Assembly: GCA_050732575.1 (NCBI GenBank)
Contig: JBOHRF010000140.1
Location: 1-12,081 of the forward strand
DNA: 12,081 nt
Direction: 5' to 3'
Source: JBBDWZ01 sp050732575
GTDB lineage: Bacteria > Gemmatimonadota > Gemmatimonadetes > Longimicrobiales > RSA9
The position numbers and the translations under genes are program-made. Shown piece after piece: positions 6,986 to 12,081 of the stretch (position 1 is its first letter; each line of letters starts with the position of its first letter). The notes under the pieces were generated by a model. The model ran no database searches, was not told the DNA's origin, and was given only the letters and a program-made list of their open reading frames with translations.

Positions 6986-7313
6986 TCCGGCGCTGCTTCT
7001 CGACATGTTGCTGGCCGCGCGGCGTGCGGAGCGGTTCGCGCAGGGAATCTTGCGCGAGGACCTCGATCGCGATGAGATGCGGCAAGACGCTCTGGTTCGC
7101 GCGTTGACTGTGCTGGGTGAAGCCGCGGGTCGAGTATCGGAAGAAACCAGGACAGAACATTCGGAGATTCCGTGGCCACAGATCGTTGGGATGCGCAACC
7201 GGCTGGTTCACGAGTACTTTCGAATCGATCTGGACGTGGTTTGGAACGTCGTATCCACCGAGTTGGGGCCACTCATCAACGCTTTGCAAGCCATCGTGCC
7301 TCCCGAGGTCTGA
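6972..7313 (+). CDS. hepT: HepT-type HEPN RNase toxin (DUF86 family)
   Basis: This is a 113-residue all-helical protein from ATG 6972, overlapping the mntA stop by 14 nt. The HEPN active-site motif is intact: Arg75-x4-His80-x-Tyr82 in MRNRLVHEYFRID. In the studied HepT toxins Arg and His cut RNA as a dimer, and the Tyr two places after His is the residue modified by MntA. The conserved N-terminal pattern (MLLAARRAERFAQG) and the helix with ALTVLGEAAGRVSEE match the DUF86/HepT family (PF01934). Length is normal and the frame is clean, so the pair is probably functional. The stop at 7311-7313 lies 31 nt from the stop of the converging helicase gene. Regulation is probably by the usual autoregulation or coupling; no operator is obvious. 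Confidence 0.92.
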   Translation: MKRPDPALLLDMLLAARRAERFAQGILREDLDRDEMRQDALVRALTVLGEAAGRVSEETRTEHSEIPWPQIVGMRNRLVHEYFRIDLDVVWNVVSTELGPLINALQAIVPPEV

Positions 7314-7344
7314 GTTCGGGACGGCTGATCCTGATTCCACAACC

Positions 7345-10300
7345 TCACGCCTGACCGCGCAGCACACTGAATTCCGCGAACAGCCGCGGTGGCAGCAGCA
7401 CGTCGAGTGTCCACTCGATGTTCATGGGACGATCACCCGTTACGTCGTCAGGACTCGTGATGTGCACGGGCCCGCAGGCGCGGTACGCGTCGTCTTTTGT
7501 CACCCGCACGAAGAGTTGGAAGGTCCAGCCAGTGCTGGCGCTCTGCAGGTAGCGCTGCCCGGCCATCGTGTTCGGGCCGGCGGTGTTCTGAGTTTGCCAG
7601 TGGAAGCGTGTGGGGCTGAGCGCGTAATCGCGATAGGCAATGCGGTCGTGATAGCCGGATGACTTGTCGAGCGTGACAAATAGCAACTCCACGCGGTCGC
7701 GGGCCAGCGGAAGCACGCCAGCCTGCATCGGCCCGCGCCGCGCCGGCGTGTAATAGCGCACGGCAGTCAGGAGTTCTCGAATCCGATAGCCACCGTGGAG
7801 TTGAAGTGGTGCGTTCTCGAGTCCGGGGATCGGTTGCGGATGCAGCATAGAGCGAGCTTCCAGCACTCGGGCCAACTGGCGGAGCTCTTCGGCGCATGAT
7901 TGCAGTGCCTGCAATCGCGCGAGTAGCTCATTGTAATGCAAGGCTTGAGGTCTCGGGTCGAGCTGGTACGTAAGCATCTGCAACTGCACCTGCTCTTCTT
8001 CATTGGCAGGCGCGTAAAGCCCGCGCGCTGCGCCGACGCGCTGCAGTAGGGCCAGGTAGACGGGATCATCCAGGTGCAGCAGGTCACCGAATCGCCGCGA
8101 CAGCCTGGCCTCGTCGTCTACTGAACCCTGGGCGTCCAACAACCCTGCGGCGCGCAGCAAAGTGCTCCAGCCGCTCGGTGCAGAATCGCGATATACTTCT
8201 TCTAGCGTGATCCGCTGATCGTGCAGGAATTCTCCGAGCTGAAACGTGCGCGCGCGCCGAACGGCGGCATAAGTCTGAACTTCCGCAATCAGCCGCCGCC
8301 AGCTCTGCTGGGAAAGTGCGCGCAGACAGTGCAACACCTGCCGCTGCGTTTGCTGCTGCAAGTGGATGTGGCAACCGGGTGGGAGCCGGCTGAAGCCATG
8401 CTCAACGGCATCGATCAAGTCGTTACGCGTGAGGCCTGTGATTCCGGATAACAGATGGTCGAAGCGGAAAGCAGTTCGGTGCTGACCGATGAAGTCCAGG
8501 ATCAAACAACTTGTCTTGCCCGGGGCGAGGCGGAGGCCGCGGCCGATCTGCTGCTGGAAGAGCAGCGCGCTCTGGGTCGGCCGCAGCAGCAGAAGCGTAT
8601 CGACATTCGGGATGTCGACGCCCTCATTGTAAAGATCCACCGTCACGAGCGCGCAAACGTCGCCGTTGGCCAGACGGTGCGGCGCGCGCAATTGCTCGCT
8701 TCTAGGAGTATCTCCCGTCACACATAGCGCAGGCAGACCGGCCTCGTTGAATCGGTGTGTCATGAATTGCGCGTGCGCAACGGATACGCAAAAGACGAGC
8801 GCCTTGCAGTGCCTTGGGTCACCAGTGAGTCGGCGCCACTCATCAAGGACGAGGCGGGCGCGCACATCGTTGCCGGTGACCAGGTGGTTAACGGCTGCGA
8901 CTTCGCCCGGCCGATCCCACGGCACGTCAGAGAAATCAGTGTCGTCATCGCAGCCGAAGTATTCGAACGGTGTCAAGAGCTGCATGTCGAGCGCGTCCCA
9001 GAGCCGCAGCTCGACTGCGGCAGCGCCATCGGGCCGGGCGTGAAATAGGGCGTGATGGGCTGGCCGTCGGTGCGCTCGGGTGTGGCGGTGAGGCCGAGCA
9101 GCTGCGCGGGCTGGATGGTGGAAGCAAGCCGGTGGAATCGGTCGGCCGCCAGCCGGTGACACTCGTCGATGACAACAGTATGCCAGTAGTCCGCACCGAG
9201 GTTCTCGACCAGCTGGCGCGAAGTGAGACTGTCAATCGATGCAAACAGGTAGTCATAGCGCGCCACCAGCACGCCGCCAGTCAACACTTCGCCGAAGGAG
9301 TGGTCGCGCAGCACTTCTCGATAGGTGCGCAGCGCCTGCCGCAGGATCTGCGCGCGATGCGCCACGAACAACAGACGGGGCCGATGCCCTAGACGCTGTG
9401 CCTGTTCGCGATAATCGATGGCAGCCACCACGGTCTTGCCGGTGCCAGTGGCTGCCACGACGAGGTTGCGGCTACGCCCATGCTCGCGCGCGAGTGCAAG
9501 TTGATCGAGCATGTCGCGCTGATACGGTTTGGGCTGGATATCGAAAAAGGGAAGCGGTGCATCCAACGCGCGTCCGCGCTGCTGATTCAAGGCTTGGATC
9601 AGAGCGGCGCGGACATCCGCGTCGTCGGGCACATAACGCGTGAACTCGCCATCCAGCCAGAGCGTGTCGAAGTTGGCACCAGCGCGTGCGAACAGGGTTT
9701 CCTGGCCGCGCTCCGTAAATTTCACGGTCCACTCGAGACCACCCATAAGCGCGCTGTACGACAGGTTGGCGCTTCCCACATAAGCGGACCCAAATCCGGA
9801 CTTGCGATGGAACAGCCAGGCCTTGGCGTGCAAGCGCGAGCGGCGGCCGTCGAGAGAGACACGCACTTCACAGCCATTGAGCCGCGCCAGCGCATCGAGC
9901 GCCGCGACTTCGGTAGCGCCCATATAGGTCGTGGTCAACACGCGAATGCGCGTGCGCGCGCGGCTGTCCGCTGCCGCGGCAGTCACGCTCTGCAACACGT
10001 CGATCAGCTTTCGGACGCCCGAAATGGTGATGAAGCTGACCAGGATATCGAGGCCGTCACAGGCCGCGGCTTCGCGCCGCAATTCATCAATCAGCGATGG
10101 TGAGCCCCGGCCCGCGGTAAAGAGGAAAGGTGCGGCCAGCCCCGTGGCCGGACTTTCCGGGGCCGGCTCGCCGGCGGGCCGGATTGCGCGGAGAATGAGC
10201 GCAGGCTCCGCGAGTGTATCGATCAACTCCGCGCCGTGCGGTAGTGTCTCGCGCACATGGCGCAGCAGGTCATTGACGAGCTGGAGCTGAACGCGCACAC

Positions 10301-10490
10301 GCTCATCGTCATTTTCGGCACTGAAGTCGTCCAGAATGCGGCGCAGCTGCTCGCGCAGAACGCCGAGCAGACGCTCGGAGGCGTCTTCGGCAACCAGCGA
10401 CTGCGTGTCCGCCTCGTCGCGGCTGGCCTCGAGTGCTCGTACGACTGCCTCGGTGATCAGCAGATCGTACAAGCCGCGTGGGTAGGTCAT
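7345..10490 (-). pseudogene. PLD phosphodiesterase-SF2 helicase-DUF3427 protein, single frameshift
   Basis: One gene is read in two frames. From ATG 10488-10490, residues 1-~482 contain a helical N-terminus, a PLD-type domain (about 120-280) with HAKAWLF at 221-227 and GSANLSYSAL near 239-248, and the first motor domain. That domain has Walker A ATGTGKT at 347-353, DECH at 442-445 and LTATP at 467-471. After TDGQPITPYF the frame changes near 9042. One missing base, for example C in TTC-CAC, restores ARPDGAAAVELRLWDALDM. The second motor domain follows with motif V TVDLYNEGVDIP (~617-628) and motif VI QQIGRGLRL (~647-655). The C-terminal DUF3427 region (PF11907, about 700-1045) ends at TGA 7345-7347. 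Restored length is about 1048 residues, normal for this architecture. Such proteins are regarded as restriction or defence helicase-nucleases. It is inactive unless the indel is a sequence error. No slippery site is seen. Confidence 0.9.
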
Positions 10491-10595
10491 CGCACGACAA
10501 TGTCCAATACGCGCAGCATTAACACAAGCTTGTTTGAAGAGATTTCGCGTTGCATGTGTCTGTCGTAGCGATAATCGCGGACTTATTCTAAATGG
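10491..10595. promoter_or_regulatory. Divergent control region with palindrome
   Basis: This 105-nt gap separates the divergent helicase (minus) and HNH (+) start codons, so it must hold both promoters. It is visibly more AT-rich than its surroundings. ACAAGCTTGT (10524-10533) is a perfect 10-bp palindrome that extends to 14 bp with one mismatch (10522-10535), a possible operator. GATAAT at 10570-10575 could be a -10 box for the HNH operon, but the best -35-like hexamer, TTGCAT (10550-10555), is only 14 nt away, so the promoter call is weak. Confidence 0.4.
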
Positions 10596-11532
10596 GTGAT
10601 AGCCTACGTCGGCGTCACCGACCGCGACTGGTTCGACTTCCTATCCACAAAGGAACAAATCGACGAGGTCAACTTCTGGCAGCCCAACCCATGGGGCGGC
10701 CAATTCAGTGTGCTGCGCCGCGGCGAGCCGTTCCTGTTCAAGCTCAAATCCCCTGTGAACGCTATCGCTGGCGGCGGCTTCTTCGAGTACTGCGCCGACC
10801 TGCCCATGAGCCTCGCCTGGGACTCGTTCGGCATCAAGAACGGCGCGCCCTCGCGCCAGGCAGTGCGGGAACGGATCGCACGACTGCGGCGGCGCGAGCG
10901 GCCGGCCTGGTACGAGGACTTCACCATCGGCTGCATCATTCTGGTCGAGCCGTTCTTCTGGCCGGAGGAGCTGTGGATTCCTCAGCCCAACAGCTTCAGT
11001 CGAAACATCGTGAGGGGACGGAGCTACGATCTATCGAAAACCGAAGGTGCTGCACTATGGCGCGAAGTGGTGACGCGGCTGGACGCGACCATGGCGACTG
11101 GGAGAGATCAGGGCGACCGGCTCATCGCGAGCGGATTCACGGATCCTGCGCTCATGCGGCGTCGGATTGGACAGGGGACATTCCGTGTTGCGGTGACGGA
11201 AGCGTACGAGCGCCAATGCGCGATCACGAGGGAGCGCGCGTTAGCCCGCGCTCGAAGCCGCGCACATCAAGCCGTACGCCGACACCGAAACGCACTACGT
11301 GAAACACGGGCTGCTGCTTCGTTCGGACGTGCATCGCCTGTTCGATTCGGGCTACCTGACGGTCACACCCGAATACAAGGTTGAAGCCAGCGCGAGGATG
11401 CGCGGTGTCTTCAACGATGGCGAGTCGTACAGGCGGCTGCACGGGAGCGGCATCTGGGTGCCCAACGACCCGAAACTCAAGCCGGATACTGAAGTGCTCC
11501 AGTGGCACAACGACAATGTGTTCAGAGGTTGA
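10596..11532 (+). pseudogene. HNH endonuclease with possible PUA/EVE-like N-terminal domain, single frameshift
   Basis: GTG 10596 starts MIAYVGVTDRDWFDFL, which fits the beginning of this protein type. The N-terminal part (residues 1-~150) has NFWQPNPWGG, then RRGEPFLFKLKSPVNAIAGG, which resembles PUA/EVE-type modified-base reader folds (inference). The HNH_2-type domain (PF13391) begins GQGTFRVAVTEAYERQCAIT and then breaks. The family sequence LEAAHIKPY is found in the +2 frame, so one extra base lies near 11244 (TTAGCCC in place of TTACCC). In the restored frame AAHIKPY is followed by VKHGLLLRSDVHRLFD and ends VLQWHNDNVFRG at TGA 11530-11532. Restored length is about 311 residues. The position usually occupied by Asn (NGLLLR) is His here, and the ITGE-like segment reads ITRE. 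Its stop is one base from the next gene, so they form an operon. It is probably the nuclease partner of the divergent helicase. Confidence 0.87.
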
Positions 11533-11533
11533 C

Positions 11534-11755
11534 GTGAACGCGGATCATATTGGCGAATTGCAGCAGGAGCTGCGCGCGTTCGCGCGCGCGCGCGACTGGG
11601 AGCGCTACCACTCGCCGCGCAATCTGGCTGCGTTGATCTCGAGCGAAGCGGGTGAGCTACTCGCATTGTTCCGCTGGGATCAGGACAGCGTGCGCGAGCA
11701 GCCGGACCGCGTGCGACATGAGCTGGCCGACCCATCTGAGGACCGGCCCCGATGA
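11534..11755 (+). pseudogene. MazG-like nucleotide pyrophosphohydrolase, C-terminally truncated
   Basis: GTG 11534 follows the HNH stop by one nucleotide and has AGAGG five bases upstream (11524-11528). The protein begins VNADHIGELQQELRAFARAR and then shows the MazG-like four-helix signature. DWERYHSPRNLA precedes SSEAGELLALFRW with the first ExxE metal-binding pair, and RHELAD carries the ExxD pair. Relatives continue with a helix of the VLIYLLRLAD type and reach about 100-120 residues. Here the frame turns to PSEDRPR and stops at 74. No continuation is seen before the next gene. MazG-like enzymes hydrolyse NTPs or dNTPs to monophosphates. The active-site acids are present, but the fold lacks its last helices, so activity is doubtful. 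Translational coupling to the HNH gene suggests a shared role. Confidence 0.72.
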
Positions 11756-11791
11756 TCCGTGACTCACGCGGGCATGAACGTCCAGTTCGAC

Positions 11792-11803
11792 CGGGCATGC
11801 CCG
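11792..11803. repeat. 12-bp palindrome upstream of the ADP-ribosylglycohydrolase gene
   Basis: CGGGCATGCCCG is a perfect inverted repeat 13 nt before the ATG at 11817. It could be an operator or a small hairpin in the gap, but it does not extend further and may be chance in GC-rich DNA. Confidence 0.25.
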
Positions 11804-11816
11804 AGCTGAAAGCGCC

Positions 11817-12081
11817 ATGAACGGCAATTCACTCGACCAACTCCGCGGTGCGCTACCAGGATTGGCTTCGGGTGATGCCATTGACACCACGCTCGAGTTC
11901 GCGTTGCCGGGCACGTTCGAGGCTATAACCGACACCGTGGGTGGCGGACCCTTGAGGCTGGAACCCGGGCAGTGGACTGACGACACGTCCATGGCGCTCT
12001 GCCTGGCCGAGAGTCTGGCCCGCCTGGGCCGCTTCGACCCCATCGATCAACTCGAGCGGGCGCGTATTACGGGGCGAGCGC
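11817..12081 (+). CDS. ADP-ribosylglycohydrolase family protein, N-terminal part (cut by window edge)
   Basis: ATG 11817 opens a frame still open at the window end (88 codons). It follows the start of the DraG/ADP-ribosylglycohydrolase family (PF03747): DQLRGALPGLASGDAIDTTL, then EFALPGTFEAITD, VGGGPLRLEPGQW and TDDTSMALCLAESL. TDDTS at residues 54-58 is the conserved magnesium-binding motif. These enzymes remove ADP-ribose from modified proteins or related substrates. The usual GDALG reads GDAID, and the RWYREG-like segment expected after DPIDQ is not visible (the frame reads LERARITGRA), so divergence or another frameshift near the edge is possible. It lies 61 nt after the truncated MazG-like gene in the same direction and could belong to the same operon. 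Confidence 0.78.
   Translation, partial: MNGNSLDQLRGALPGLASGDAIDTTLEFALPGTFEAITDTVGGGPLRLEPGQWTDDTSMALCLAESLARLGRFDPIDQLERARITGRA

Noticed and set aside
9030..9055. Programmed ribosomal frameshift in the helicase
   Set aside because: No slippery heptamer, internal Shine-Dalgarno or strong downstream hairpin is visible. A simple one-base loss explains the change.
8945..9256. Second half of the helicase as a separate gene starting near 9162
   Set aside because: The residues before HARPDGAAAV are meaningless and overlap motif III of the first half. Both halves join perfectly after one base change, so it is one gene.
10596..11384. HNH gene read as a 262-residue intact protein
   Set aside because: After residue 216 this frame loses the AAHIKPY and GLLLRSD motifs, which are present in the next frame, so the tail is an artefact of the frameshift.
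11576..11592. CG-alternating run as Z-DNA or a repeat element
   Set aside because: It lies inside the MazG-like coding frame, where it encodes the normal RAFARARDW region. Composition alone explains it.
1..12081. Insertion sequences, integrases, tRNA attachment sites or CRISPR arrays
   Set aside because: No transposase or integrase motif, no tRNA-like cloverleaf and no regularly spaced repeat was found by eye on either strand.

Overview
This is a GC-rich bacterial window that reads as a gene graveyard on the left and a damaged defence island on the right. The organism is probably a soil or environmental bacterium of the Gemmatimonadota or a similar phylum. That placement is inference from protein style: long uncharacterised lipoproteins with an SCPxVYS motif, a Ser/Thr-kinase-type TPR region, several Uma2 genes and a secreted amidohydrolase. 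No rRNA or other marker gene is present to test it. I saw no tRNA, CRISPR array, transposase or phage gene.

Left part (1-2510). A Uma2 C-terminus enters from the left edge on the + strand. Three minus-strand items follow: a decayed 3' fragment of a DUF3427-type helicase (about 168-432), a frameshifted Uma2 missing its N-terminus (434-870), and an apparently intact secreted, possible outer-membrane beta-barrel protein (875-1684). Next is the first ~125 residues of a secreted M20-type amidohydrolase (1854-2231). The helicase fragment is a second, degenerate copy of the large helicase 7 kb downstream, in the same orientation.

Centre (2511-7313). Two long intact + strand lipoprotein genes (2511-4172 and 4176-5426) sit 3 nt apart and probably form an operon. 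A frameshifted minus-strand beta-sandwich relic (5468-5792) converges on them. A frameshifted + strand remnant of the TPR region of a Ser/Thr protein kinase follows (5847-6510), without its kinase domain. Then comes a complete MntA/HepT toxin-antitoxin pair (6668-7313), with the GSx10DxD motif in the nucleotidyltransferase and Rx4HxY in the HEPN toxin.

Right part (7345-12081). A 3.1-kb minus-strand gene encodes a PLD-type phosphodiesterase fused to an SF2 helicase and a DUF3427 C-terminus. It diverges from a + strand HNH endonuclease gene with a possible PUA/EVE-like N-terminal domain. One nucleotide after the HNH stop begins a truncated MazG-like pyrophosphohydrolase, and an ADP-ribosylglycohydrolase runs off the right edge. 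Together these look like a restriction-type defence cassette plus nucleotide and ADP-ribose enzymes. The helicase and the HNH gene each carry a single-nucleotide frameshift, so both are probably inactive here unless these are sequence errors. The long lipoprotein genes are clean, which argues that the frameshifts are real decay.
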